64,000 nucleotides of DNA from Hoeflea marina (GTDB lineage Bacteria > Pseudomonadota > Alphaproteobacteria > Rhizobiales > Rhizobiaceae), in assembly GCF_003182275.1 (NCBI RefSeq), contig NZ_QGTR01000002.1:620001-684000 (forward strand). Direction: 5' to 3'. Below are positions 42,521-51,112 of the stretch, piece after piece. Position 1 is the first letter of the stretch. Every line of letters starts with the position of its first letter. The notes under the pieces were generated by a model. The model was not told the DNA's origin. It made no database searches and saw only the letters and a program-made list of their open reading frames with translations. A program made the position numbers and the translations under genes.

Positions 42521-44080
42521 TCATGGCACGACCCTGTTGCCAACGGCGAGCAGCAGCACGTTCTCCTCGCTGAACTGCGCGCGCGTCAGTATGCCGGATA
42601 TCCGTCCCTCGCACATCACCGCGATGCGGTCGGAGACCCCGATCACCTCCTCCATGTCGCTGGAGATCATCAGGATGGTGACGCCGGCGTCTGCCAGCGC
42701 CCGCATCAGCAGGTAGATTTCGGACTTCGAGCCGACGTCGATGCCGCGCGTCGGCTCATCGAGGATGATCACCCTGGGCTGCATCGCCAGCCACTTGGCC
42801 AGCACCACCTTCTGCTGGTTGCCGCCCGACAGCGTCGCCGTCAGCGTCGCGACGTCCGGCACCTTGATGCCGAGTTCGCCGCGGCTTGCCTCCGCCTGGC
42901 GCCGCTCGCTGCCGGCGGAGACAATCCAGTTGCTGGCATGGGCATCAAGGTTGGGCAGCGAGATGTTCTCGGCGACGGTGAAGTCGAGCAGTATGCCGGT
43001 GGCCTTGCGGTCCTCGGGCACCAGGAAGATGCCGTGGCCCACCGCGTCGCTGGCCGAACGGACGGCGATCTCCTTGCCGTCGAGCGACAGCCCGCCGCCA
43101 TGGACCGGATCGATGCCGAAGATGGCGCGCGCCAGTTCCGTCCGGCCGGAGCCGACGAGGCCCGCCAGCCCGAGGATCTCGCCGCGGTGCAGATCGAGAT
43201 CGACCGCCTGGCGCGGATAGGCGGCGGTGCGGATGCCGCTGAGCGCCAGCGCCACGCCGCCGCGCGCCGTCTTCGGCGCCGCGTAGTCGACCTTGAGATC
43301 GCGGCCGATCATCAGCTTGACCAGCCGGTCATGGCTGATTTCCGCGCGCGTGAGCCTGCCGGCGAGCCGGCCGTCGCGCAGCACCACCACCCGGTCGGCG
43401 GCGCGCTGCACCTCGGTCAACCGGTGCGAGACGAAGATCACCGCGATGCCGCGCCGGCTCAGCCGCGCCATGATGGCGAGCAGCTTCTCGCTCTCGGCGA
43501 TCGGCAGGCTCGACGTCGGCTCGTCGAAGATCACCAGCCGCGCCTGCTGCGACAGCGCCTTGGCGATCTCGACCAGCTGCTGCTGGGCCAGCGACAGCCT
43601 GCCCACCAGCGTATCGGGGGAGAAGCCGGCGCCGAGCTGGTCGAGCAGCGGCGCCACCGCGGCGCGCTGGCGCCTGGTGTCGACGATGTTGAGGCAGCCG
43701 AAACGGCGGGGCTCGCGGCCGATGAAGACGTTGGCGGCGACGTCGAGATTGTCGAACAGGTTGAGTTCCTGGTGGACGAAGGCGATTCCTGCGGCGATCG
43801 ACTGGCTTACACTCAGACGGGTGTGCGACACGCCGTCAATCTCGATCGTGCCGCCGTCGGGCGCGGCGATGCCGCCCAGCAGCTTGAGCAGGGTCGATTT
43901 GCCGGCGCCGTTCTCGCCCACCAGCCCGATCACCTCGCCCGGGCGGACCTCGAGGTCGAGCCCGGCCAGCGCCTGCACCCCGGGATAGGACTTGCGCACC
44001 CCCTTGAGCCGCAGGAACGGCTGCGCTGCGGCCGGCTCGGCGGATTCCTGCTGGGCGGCGTCGGCGCTCTCTGCTGTCAT
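42521..44080 (-). CDS. ribose-type ABC transporter tandem ATPase (RbsA-like)
   Basis: A 519-residue duplicated ATPase. The first half has canonical Walker A GENGAGKSTLLKLLGG and signature LSLAQQQLVEIAKAL with Walker B LVIFDEPTSSLP. The second half has the degenerate Walker A typical of RbsA (GLVGSGRTELARAIFG) and signature LSGGNQQKVVLAKWL with VIILDEPTRGIDVGSKSEIY. ATG 44078-44080 is preferred over the in-frame TTG 44086. It lies between the binding-protein and permease genes. Confidence 0.94.
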   Translation of the reverse strand: MTAESADAAQQESAEPAAAQPFLRLKGVRKSYPGVQALAGLDLEVRPGEVIGLVGENGAGKSTLLKLLGGIAAPDGGTIEIDGVSHTRLSVSQSIAAGIAFVHQELNLFDNLDVAANVFIGREPRRFGCLNIVDTRRQRAAVAPLLDQLGAGFSPDTLVGRLSLAQQQLVEIAKALSQQARLVIFDEPTSSLPIAESEKLLAIMARLSRRGIAVIFVSHRLTEVQRAADRVVVLRDGRLAGRLTRAEISHDRLVKLMIGRDLKVDYAAPKTARGGVALALSGIRTAAYPRQAVDLDLHRGEILGLAGLVGSGRTELARAIFGIDPVHGGGLSLDGKEIAVRSASDAVGHGIFLVPEDRKATGILLDFTVAENISLPNLDAHASNWIVSAGSERRQAEASRGELGIKVPDVATLTATLSGGNQQKVVLAKWLAMQPRVIILDEPTRGIDVGSKSEIYLLMRALADAGVTILMISSDMEEVIGVSDRIAVMCEGRISGILTRAQFSEENVLLLAVGNRVVP

Positions 44081-44152
44081 AGGCAATCCGGATTTGCGGA
44101 AACGGATGGCGCGGCGATGGATGCCGCGCCATCCGGCACTGGGACGGTGCCG

Positions 44153-45103
44153 TCAGCCGTTGATCTTGGCCTTCAGGTCGGCGGAGAATTCGTCGACATT
44201 GTCGGCATTGATCACCTTGGTGGGGATGATGATGATGCCGTCTGCCGGAATGCCGGACTTGTCGCCCTCCAGATACTTGGCCATCAGCTTCATGCCCTGG
44301 TAGCCCCACTCGAAGGGCTGCTGCACCACCGTCGAATAGAAGCTGCCTTCCTTGACGGCGCCGAGCGTCACCGGATCCTCGTCGAAAGCGACGACGGTGA
44401 TCTGGCCGAGCTTGCCGGCGGCCTGCAGCGCCTCGTAGATCTTGGGCGGGTTGTAGGAGTAGAAGCCGACCATGCAGGTGATCTCCGGATTGGCCACCAG
44501 CACGTCATCGACATTGGTCCGCGCCCGGGCAAAATCGACATCGTCGCCGCGCACGTCGACCAGTTCGATGCCGTGACCCTCGATCGCCTGGCGGAAGCCC
44601 GCGATGCGCTCGACCGCGTTGTCGGCGCCGAGGAAGCCGACGAAGCCCATGCACTTGCCGCCATTGGGAAGAGCCTTGACCATTTCCTCGCCCGCCTGCA
44701 CGCCTGCCAGCGTGTTGGACGAGCCGATATAGGCGATGCGGTCGCTCTGCGGCGCGTCCGAGTCGGTGGTGAACAGCGGCACCTGCGCGGCGATCCGGTT
44801 GAAGGCGTCGATCGAGTTCTTCGGATCGGCCGACGAGATCATGATGGCGTCGGTGCCTGCCGCCACCAGATCGTCCATCAGCGCGTTCTGCAGCGCCGCC
44901 GTGCCCTGGGCCGGATACTTGAACTGCAGTTCGTAGTCGGGCAGTTCGCCCTGCGCCTTGTTGACGCCCGCCTCGGCCAGCTTCCAGAAATCGGAAGCGG
45001 CGTTGACCACGAAGGCCATCTGCTTCTTTTCCTGGGCCTGCGCCGGAGCGCCGAGCACCAGGCTCGTCGCCAGAATTGCGGTGACTGACAGTAATGTCCT
45101 CAT
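44153..45103 (-). CDS. ribose-type ABC transporter substrate-binding protein
   Basis: A 316-residue periplasmic binding protein family 4 (RbsB-like) member. The signal peptide MRTLLSVTAILATSLVLGAP is cleaved near AQA|QE. MAFVVNAASDFWKLAEAGVN, DAIMISSADPKNSIDAFNRI and VPLFTTDSDAP are the family blocks; IRYIGT-like AYIGSSNTLAG follows. GGGAGG lies 6 nt before ATG 45101-45103. It is the first gene of the operon; an AT-rich dyad at 45226-45241 lies upstream. The sugar is unknown. Confidence 0.93.
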   Translation of the reverse strand: MRTLLSVTAILATSLVLGAPAQAQEKKQMAFVVNAASDFWKLAEAGVNKAQGELPDYELQFKYPAQGTAALQNALMDDLVAAGTDAIMISSADPKNSIDAFNRIAAQVPLFTTDSDAPQSDRIAYIGSSNTLAGVQAGEEMVKALPNGGKCMGFVGFLGADNAVERIAGFRQAIEGHGIELVDVRGDDVDFARARTNVDDVLVANPEITCMVGFYSYNPPKIYEALQAAGKLGQITVVAFDEDPVTLGAVKEGSFYSTVVQQPFEWGYQGMKLMAKYLEGDKSGIPADGIIIIPTKVINADNVDEFSADLKAKING

Positions 45104-45225
45104 CTCATCCTCCCTTGCCGTGCTCCTCACGGCCCTAGTTGAAAGAAAATCCTCCTGCGTCGGCCAGCCGGGGTCCGGTCGGGCCGAAAGTCGCAACCTC
45201 CATTGCGGCATCTACTTTAAGCTGA

Positions 45226-45241
45226 TTAATAATATTAGTAA
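45226..45241. promoter_or_regulatory. AT-rich dyad upstream of the first ribose-type operon
   Basis: TTAATAAT (45226-45233) and ATTAGTAA (45234-45241) match as an inverted repeat at 7 of 8 positions. Similar AT-rich elements overlap promoters at 47127-47140 and 47267-47284, so they may be sites for a shared regulator such as the LacI protein at 49524-50612. Confidence 0.35.
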
Positions 45242-45273
45242 ACATGTCTCGATTTCCCTTCCGGCGTGCCTGG

Positions 45274-46290
45274 TTACTCGCTCGTTTCCGTGTTGCGCAG
45301 CCGGTCGAAGGCAACGGCGAGCACGATGAAGCCGCCGACGAAGGTTCCCTGCCAGAAGGTGGAGATACCGAGCAGCGTCAGGCTGTTGCGGATGATCTCG
45401 ATCAGTCCCGCTCCGACCACGGCGCCGAGCGCCGTGCCGCTGCCGCCGGCGAGATTGGCGCCTCCGATGACGGTGGCGGCGATGACGGTCAGTTCCATCC
45501 CCGAGCCCAGGCCCGTGGTCACGGAGCCGAGCCACCCGACCATGAGAAAACCGGTCAGTCCGGCGCAGAAGGAGACGAACATGTAGACCGACACCTTCAC
45601 CGCGCGAACCGGCACGCCGGTGAGGATGGCTGCCTTCTCGTTGCCGCCGATGGCGAACAGGTGGCGGCCCCAGCGCGTCCAGTTGAACAGGAAGGCTGTG
45701 ATTGCGGTCAGCAGCACCATGACGATGACCGGATTGGGTATGGGCAGACCGAAGACGCGGACCGATCCGCCGCCGATGGCGAACAGGATCGCCTGGTCGG
45801 GGCCGAATTCGTAGATGAGCGCGTTGTTCGACATCACCATGCCGATGCTCCGCGCGATGGACATCATCCCCAGCGTGACCACGAAGGCCGGCATGCCCGC
45901 GATGGCGATGAGGACCCCGTTGATGGCGCCGACCGTCAGCGAAGCGGCGATGGCGGCCGGAAAGGCGATGGTGATCGGCAGTCCCGCATGCATGATGACC
46001 GTGGTGGTCATGGCCGAGATCAGCACCGTCGAGCCCACCGAGAGGTCGATGCCGCCGGTGATGATCACCGCCGTCATGCCGATGCCGACAATGGCGACGA
46101 AGGCGAAGTTGCGGGTGACGTTGAAGAGGTTGTTGGGCGTGGCGAAGGTGCTGGTCAGGAGCGACATCGCGATGACCGACAGCACGGCGGCAAGCAGGAC
46201 CCAGAAGATCTGACGGCTGACCAGCCAGGCGACGAAACCGCTATGGGTCCGCTGGCCGATGGCCTTTTCGAGGGACAGGTCGGTGGTCAT
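45274..46290 (-). CDS. ribose-type ABC transporter permease (second system)
   Basis: A 338-residue CUT2 permease. GIGMTAVIITGGIDLSVGST, GMPAFVVTLGMMSIARSIGM and WGRHLFAIGGNEKAAILTGV are the signature segments. ATG 46288-46290 follows GGAG by 8 nt. It lies 11 nt after its ATPase gene. The matching binding protein is not in this operon and is probably the one encoded on the plus strand at 48329-49318. Confidence 0.92.
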   Translation of the reverse strand: MTTDLSLEKAIGQRTHSGFVAWLVSRQIFWVLLAAVLSVIAMSLLTSTFATPNNLFNVTRNFAFVAIVGIGMTAVIITGGIDLSVGSTVLISAMTTTVIMHAGLPITIAFPAAIAASLTVGAINGVLIAIAGMPAFVVTLGMMSIARSIGMVMSNNALIYEFGPDQAILFAIGGGSVRVFGLPIPNPVIVMVLLTAITAFLFNWTRWGRHLFAIGGNEKAAILTGVPVRAVKVSVYMFVSFCAGLTGFLMVGWLGSVTTGLGSGMELTVIAATVIGGANLAGGSGTALGAVVGAGLIEIIRNSLTLLGISTFWQGTFVGGFIVLAVAFDRLRNTETSE

Positions 46291-46301
46291 GTCGGCGTCT
46301 C

Positions 46302-47096
46302 CTATGCCCGTTCGATGGCGCCGGTGATCAGCCCGGTCACCTCTTCGGGCGAACTGTCGGCGACGTTCTTGTCGGCGACCTTTTCGCCCCTGCGCAGCAC
46401 CACGAGCCGGTCGCAGACGGCGAAGACGTCGGGGATCCGGTGACTGATCAGGATGATGGCGATGCCCTGGTCGCGAAGGCGGCGGATGAGGCTGAGGACT
46501 TCCGCCACCTGGCGCACGCTGATGGCGGCGGTGGGCTCGTCCATCAGCACGATGCGCGGATTGGACAGCCGCGTCCTGGCGATCGCCACGGCCTGGCGCT
46601 GGCCGCCCGACATGCGCCGCACCAGGTCGCGCGGCCGGGTTTCCGATTTGAGCTCCATGAACAGTTCGCCTGCGCGCTTGTACATGCCGCGGTAATCGAG
46701 GATTTCCGGAACAGGCAGCCACCAGCGCCGTCGCCGGTACCAGGGCCGCTCGGCTTCCTCGGGGGTCCTGGCCGTCAGCGTCAGTTCGCGCCCGAGGAAG
46801 ATGTTGGCCGCCGCCGTCAGGTTGTCGGCCAGCGCCAGATCCTGGTAGACGATCTCGATTCCCTTGGATCGGGCGTCCTTCGGCCCGTGTAGGCTGACGG
46901 GCTCGCCATTGAGGCGAATATGGCCGCTTGTGGGATGAAAGTTGCCGGCGATGATCTTGACGAGCGTCGTCTTGCCCGCGCCGTTGTCGCCGACCAGCCC
47001 GACCACCTGGCCCGCCTCGAGTGTCAGCGAAATGTTGGTGAGCGCGGTGATCGCGCCATACTGCTTGGAAATGTCCTCCAGCTCCAGAACCGCCAT
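46302..47096 (-). CDS. ribose-type ABC transporter single-domain ATPase (second system)
   Basis: A 264-residue ATPase with one nucleotide-binding domain, unlike the tandem RbsA type, resembling the fructose-type FrcA arrangement. Walker A is GDNGAGKTTLVKIIAG, signature MSGGQRQAVAIARTRL, Walker B IVLMDEPTAAIS, and switch His in LISHRIPDVF. An unusual basic, Trp-rich stretch (PWYRRRRWWLPVPE, about 117-130) is inserted before the helical subdomain. A promoter can be drawn at 47135-47164. Confidence 0.92.
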   Translation of the reverse strand: MAVLELEDISKQYGAITALTNISLTLEAGQVVGLVGDNGAGKTTLVKIIAGNFHPTSGHIRLNGEPVSLHGPKDARSKGIEIVYQDLALADNLTAAANIFLGRELTLTARTPEEAERPWYRRRRWWLPVPEILDYRGMYKRAGELFMELKSETRPRDLVRRMSGGQRQAVAIARTRLSNPRIVLMDEPTAAISVRQVAEVLSLIRRLRDQGIAIILISHRIPDVFAVCDRLVVLRRGEKVADKNVADSSPEEVTGLITGAIERA

Positions 47097-47126
47097 GCCG
47101 GCCCCCTCCCATGGGCGTCGCGTGCG

Positions 47127-47164
47127 TTAATATACTTATAGAATGCGATCCGCGTCAGCGTCAA
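47127..47164 (-). promoter_or_regulatory. sigma70-type promoter with overlapping AT-rich element
   Basis: On the minus strand TTGACG (complement of 47159-47164) and TATAAG (complement of 47135-47140) are separated by 18 bp, 39 nt before the ATPase gene. The -10 region overlaps an AT-rich element TTAATATACTTATA (47127-47140) similar to those at 45226 and 47267. Confidence 0.45.
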
Positions 47165-47249
47165 TGCGGCAAATCGGGGAGACCGGTAACCTGGAGATAC
47201 TGCAGAAAAGCGAATGAAAGCAATCGGATACTGCTGCGGGATTTTATTG

Positions 47250-47284
47250 TTGACTGAACCAAGGCTAATTAATTACTATTAATT
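47250..47284 (+). promoter_or_regulatory. sigma70-type promoter with overlapping AT-rich dyad
   Basis: TTGACT (47250-47255) and TACTAT (47274-47279) are separated by 18 bp, ending 21 nt before the epimerase start. The -10 is embedded in an AT-rich imperfect dyad AATTAATTA/CTATTAATT (47267-47284), a plausible repressor site. Confidence 0.45.
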
Positions 47285-47299
47285 CAGGAGGAGGGCATC

Positions 47300-48280
47300 A
47301 TGCTTCTGCTGGTTACAGGGGCTACCGGCAAGGTCGGCCAGGTGCTGCTGGAGCGCCTGCTTGGCGATCCGCGCTGGGCGGGCGCCACGATCCGCGCACT
47401 GTGCCACAACCGCGCCGTGGCCGCCCATCCTTGGGTCGAGACCATCCATGGCTCGATAGCCGACGCCGACACGGTCCGGCAGGCAGTGGCCGGCTGCACC
47501 CATGTGCTGCATATGGCGACCGTCAAGGAGGATGCGCGGCAGGCCATGGATGTGTCCGTCAAGGGCATGTTCTGGCTGCTGGAGGCGTTTCGGACCAGTC
47601 CGACTGCGCGCCAGTTCCTGCTCGTCAGCGGCGATTGCGCGGTCGGACACTGCTTCGTCGCCTATGACGAGCCCGTTACCGAGACCTCCGAGAGGCGACC
47701 CTATCCCGGAGTCTACGCGCTGTCGAAGGTGCTCGAGGAGGTGATGCTGGAGCAGTACTACATCCAGTACGGCATCAACGGCTGCTGCCTGCGTGCGCCG
47801 TGGATCATGGAGAAGGACGATTTCCGCCACGCGCTGAGCTTTGGACCCGACCAGTTCGGCGGACCGGACTGGGATACGCTGATCAGCCCCGCCGATCGCG
47901 CCCGCCACCATGCCGAAGGCAAGGTGCCGGTTCTGCTCGACAGCCGCGGCGATCCGCTCAAGCGCAATTTCATCCATGTGACCGACCTGGCGGAAGCCAT
48001 CGTGTCCGCGCTCGACCATCCCCGCGCGTCCCGCCAGCTCTTCAATGTCGCCATGAACCGGCCGGTGGATTACGCCGCCATCGCTGCCCATCTCCGCGCC
48101 AGCCGCGGCCTTGCGGGCGTCCGCATCAGGACGCCGTTCCATTCCAACTGGCTCGACAATTCAAAGGCCCGGCAGTTGCTGGACTGGGAGCCGGGATATG
48201 ACCCCATTCGCCTTGTCGATGCTGCTTTTGCTTACCAAAGGGCCGCGGATGATCCGCGCAAGGTCTGGTACGCGGGCTGA
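47300..48280 (+). CDS. NAD-dependent epimerase/dehydratase (extended SDR)
   Basis: A 326-residue extended SDR. The cofactor motif is TGATGKVGQ (7-15), the catalytic pair is in YALSK, and the active-site serine region is LVSGDCAVGH; FIHVTDLAEAIVSAL is the typical later motif of sugar epimerases. AGGAGGAGG precedes the ATG. It forms an operon with the binding-protein gene downstream and is divergent from the second ribose-type ATPase/permease pair, so it probably acts on the imported sugar. Confidence 0.9.
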   Translation: MLLLVTGATGKVGQVLLERLLGDPRWAGATIRALCHNRAVAAHPWVETIHGSIADADTVRQAVAGCTHVLHMATVKEDARQAMDVSVKGMFWLLEAFRTSPTARQFLLVSGDCAVGHCFVAYDEPVTETSERRPYPGVYALSKVLEEVMLEQYYIQYGINGCCLRAPWIMEKDDFRHALSFGPDQFGGPDWDTLISPADRARHHAEGKVPVLLDSRGDPLKRNFIHVTDLAEAIVSALDHPRASRQLFNVAMNRPVDYAAIAAHLRASRGLAGVRIRTPFHSNWLDNSKARQLLDWEPGYDPIRLVDAAFAYQRAADDPRKVWYAG

Positions 48281-48328
48281 ATCGGCCGGAGTCCATTGTG
48301 GACAAAGTCACCAGAGGAGGAGGAAATC

Positions 48329-49318
48329 ATGAAGAAGCCAATGCTTGCAATAGCCGGAATGGCCGTCATCGCGGCCCTCGCCGGAGGGGCGCACGCCGCC
48401 GACAAGAAGATTCTCGCCGTCGTCGTGAAGGGACTGGACAATCCGTTCTTCACCGTGATGGGGCAGGGCTGCGCCGACTGGAACACCGCCCACGCCGATT
48501 CCGAATACGAATGCCTCTACACCGGCCCGGCGCTAAGTTCGGACGAGGCGGGTGAAGTGCAGATCGTCCAGGACCTGATCAACCGCGGCGTCGCCGGCAT
48601 CGCCATTTCACCCTCGAATGCGCCGGCCATGGCCAACATGCTGCGTTCGGCCGCCCCGTCGATGCCGATCATGACGGTTGACGCCGATCTGCTGCCCGCC
48701 GACAAGGACCTGCGCAAGACCTATTTCGGCACCAACAACTATGACATGGGCGTCGGCATGGCCACCGAGCTCCAGAAGCTCAAGCCGGAGGGCGGCACGG
48801 TCTGCCTGCAGCTCGGCAACGTGGCGGCGGCCAACATCAACGAGCGCGCCGCAGGCTTCCGCGACACCATCGCCGGCAGCAAGGGCGTCGATCGGCTGAG
48901 CGACACCAATGGCTGGACCGAGATCGACGGTTGCCCGGTCTTCACCAATGACGACATCCCGACCGCCAACCAGCAGATGGCCGACGTCTTCACCGCCCAT
49001 CCGGACCTCACCGCCTTCGTTCTCGTCGGCGGCTGGGCCCAGTTCGGTCCGCAGGCCTATGCCCAGAATACCGACCAGGTGATGGACAAGCTCAAGAGCA
49101 AGGATCTGATCATTCTGGCGGGCGATACGCTGCCGCCGCAGATCCAGGCGTTCCAGGAGGGTCGCAGCCATTTCCAGATCGGCCAGCGCCCCTATCAGAT
49201 GGGCAATGAGGCGCCGGATATCCTGATCACCCTGATCGACGGCGGCACTGTCGAGGATCCGAAGTTCACCGGCCTCGACCTGTGCACGCTCGACGATCCG
49301 GGTATTTGCGCGAAGTAG
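48329..49318 (+). CDS. ribose-type ABC transporter substrate-binding protein (second system)
   Basis: A 329-residue family-4 periplasmic binding protein. The signal peptide MKKPMLAIAGMAVIAALAGG is cleaved at HAA|DK. KILAVVVKGLDNPFFTVMGQ and the GVAGIAISPSNAPAM motif are typical. GGAGGAGG lies 7 nt before ATG 48329. It follows the epimerase gene by 48 nt and is followed by a hairpin. It is the likely ligand-binding component for the ATPase and permease at 45274-47096. Confidence 0.92.
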   Translation: MKKPMLAIAGMAVIAALAGGAHAADKKILAVVVKGLDNPFFTVMGQGCADWNTAHADSEYECLYTGPALSSDEAGEVQIVQDLINRGVAGIAISPSNAPAMANMLRSAAPSMPIMTVDADLLPADKDLRKTYFGTNNYDMGVGMATELQKLKPEGGTVCLQLGNVAAANINERAAGFRDTIAGSKGVDRLSDTNGWTEIDGCPVFTNDDIPTANQQMADVFTAHPDLTAFVLVGGWAQFGPQAYAQNTDQVMDKLKSKDLIILAGDTLPPQIQAFQEGRSHFQIGQRPYQMGNEAPDILITLIDGGTVEDPKFTGLDLCTLDDPGICAK

Positions 49319-49336
49319 AACTCCCGTCGCGCAATG

Positions 49337-49364
49337 GAACGGACGCGCTCCCGTGCGTCCGTTC
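49337..49364 (+). terminator. terminator-like hairpin
   Basis: GAACGGACGC (49337-49346) pairs perfectly with GCGTCCGTTC (49355-49364) across an 8-nt loop, 18 nt after the binding-protein stop. No T-run follows. Confidence 0.6.
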
Positions 49365-49523
49365 GCCCGGAATGGCACCGGTGCCCCGCGCTTCTTGCTT
49401 GTGCAAGTCTTTGCAATAATTGTACGTTTGAAGAGAAAGTCACAGATGTCGGTATGAGTCCGATTCGCATCACGAGTCGGGCATATCGCGATTGTGCGCG
49501 TCCGTTCTGGAAGACAAGTGAAG

Positions 49524-50612
49524 ATGACTGACAGCAAAGTGGCAAAGAGATCCGGCAGCAAGTCCAGCACCCTGCGCCGCCGGGTGACAATGACGGACGT
49601 CGCCAAGGCCGCCGGGTGTTCGCAGGCGACCGTCTCCTTCGTTCTCAACCGCACCGCCGGCATGAAGCTGTCGCAGCAGACCCGCGACCGGGTGCTGGAG
49701 ACGGCGCGGACGATGGGATATCTGTCGCCCACCTTTCCGGTCAAGGCCGCAAGTCCGGCGCAGTTTCCGCTGATGGATGGCGTCATCGGCTTCGCCGTGG
49801 ACCAGCTCGCCACGAGCCCTGAGGCGGTCGTCGCCATCGAAGGCGCCCGCCAGGCCTCCTGGAACGCCGGCAATGTCATCCTGGTGGCGCAGACGCTCTG
49901 CGATCCGGACATGGAGCCGCGCACGCTCAAGGCGCTGACATCGCAGGGCATATCGGCGCTCATCTACATGGCGATCTTCACCCGAGAGATCGTCGTTCCG
50001 GACTACCTCAGGACGGTCGATATCCCGGTGGTGCTGCTCAACTGCTACACCGCCGACCATGCCTTTCCGGCCGTGGTCCCCAGCGAGATCGCCGGCGGGC
50101 AAAGCTCGACCCGTCATCTCATCCGCCACGGCCACAAGCGCATCGCCACCATCACCGGCGAACCCTGGATGGAGGCGGCGCAGGACAGGCTCAAGGGTTA
50201 CCGGCGGGCGCTGGCGACGGCCGACATTCCGTTCGATCCGGATCTGGTGGTGGAGGGTGACTGGTCGGCCAGCGCCGGCTACGCGGCGACCGTCAGGTTG
50301 CTGGCGCTGGCGGAGCGGCCGACGGCGATCTTCTGCCAGAACGACCGCACCGCGATCGGCTGCTACGAGGCGCTCAAGGAGGCGGGGCTGTCGATTCCGG
50401 AGGATATCTCCGTCATCGGCTATGACGACGAGGAAATCGCCCGCCACATGCACCCGCCGCTCACCTCGTCGATCCTGCCGCACCGCGCCATGGGCATGTG
50501 GGCGGTGGAACGCATCGACATTCCGGCCACCGGCGCCAGGCGGCACCCGATCACCAAGCTCGAATGCCCGCTGGTCGAGCGCGCTTCCGTCGGTCCGCCG
50601 CCGGCGCGGTGA
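49524..50612 (+). CDS. LacI-family transcriptional regulator
   Basis: A 362-residue LacI/GalR regulator. The helix-turn-helix VTMTDVAKAAGCSQATVSFV (21-40) is followed by the hinge and a ligand domain ending VIGYDDEEIARHMHPPLTSS. ATG 49524 is the family start; the open frame upstream lacks homology. It lies downstream of the epimerase/binding-protein operon and probably regulates the surrounding sugar transport genes. AT-rich dyads ahead of three units are candidates for its sites. Its own leader holds CTTGC...GCAAG near 49396-49409. Confidence 0.9.
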   Translation: MTDSKVAKRSGSKSSTLRRRVTMTDVAKAAGCSQATVSFVLNRTAGMKLSQQTRDRVLETARTMGYLSPTFPVKAASPAQFPLMDGVIGFAVDQLATSPEAVVAIEGARQASWNAGNVILVAQTLCDPDMEPRTLKALTSQGISALIYMAIFTREIVVPDYLRTVDIPVVLLNCYTADHAFPAVVPSEIAGGQSSTRHLIRHGHKRIATITGEPWMEAAQDRLKGYRRALATADIPFDPDLVVEGDWSASAGYAATVRLLALAERPTAIFCQNDRTAIGCYEALKEAGLSIPEDISVIGYDDEEIARHMHPPLTSSILPHRAMGMWAVERIDIPATGARRHPITKLECPLVERASVGPPPAR

Positions 50613-50731
50613 ATTTCACGTCGTCGGAGGACGAAGCGACAACTCAAGGACCTGCAGCGCGTCCGCGATTGAATGAACCGGAATCGCTCGCGCCGGCGAA
50701 GGGACGATCGCAGCCGGCGCCGTTGGGCCTC

Positions 50732-50932
50732 CTACAGGGCGCAGCCCGGCTTGACGCCGAACCGCTTGAAGATCGCCGCCGCGGGGCAGAAGCCGGTGAA
50801 CGCGGTCTGCAGCAGATTGGCGCCGATGAACGCCGTCAGCCAGACGAACAGGGGTGAAACCCAGACGGTGAGCGCCACCGAGACCAGCACCATGGCGCCG
50901 GCAAACGCGAAGATCAGTCGATCCATGTTCAT
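50732..50932 (-). CDS. DUF2892 (YgaP transmembrane-type) small membrane protein
   Basis: A 66-residue protein with two membrane helices (RLIFAFAGAMVLVSVALTVW and the next) and the ending TGFCPAAAIFKRFGVKPGC. The N-term MDR, the G-N and the CP motif followed by a cysteine-ending tail are typical of DUF2892 proteins related to the membrane part of YgaP. GGAG lies 6 nt before ATG 50930-50932. It stands alone; function not known, sulfur or redox metabolism is suggested by the family. Confidence 0.85.
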   Translation of the reverse strand: MNMDRLIFAFAGAMVLVSVALTVWVSPLFVWLTAFIGANLLQTAFTGFCPAAAIFKRFGVKPGCAL

Positions 50933-51112
50933 GTCATTCTCCTATCCAAGATCATTTATATATGGAGATATGAATGTAATGCGGGATTGGCAAGGGGCAG
51001 AGCGCGGGAAGAGAAAGAATCTTCGCCTTTGCTGCCGGAAGCAACCGGCGGCATGCGGCACGGCGTGCCCGAGCGGCGCTGGCAACCTGCGGCGTTGATC
51101 CGCTGCCTGCCG

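Noticed and set aside
42938-45088. 716-codon plus-strand open frame opposite the ribose-type operon
   Set aside because: Antisense to a tandem ATPase and a binding protein with clear motifs; composition typical of a shadow frame.
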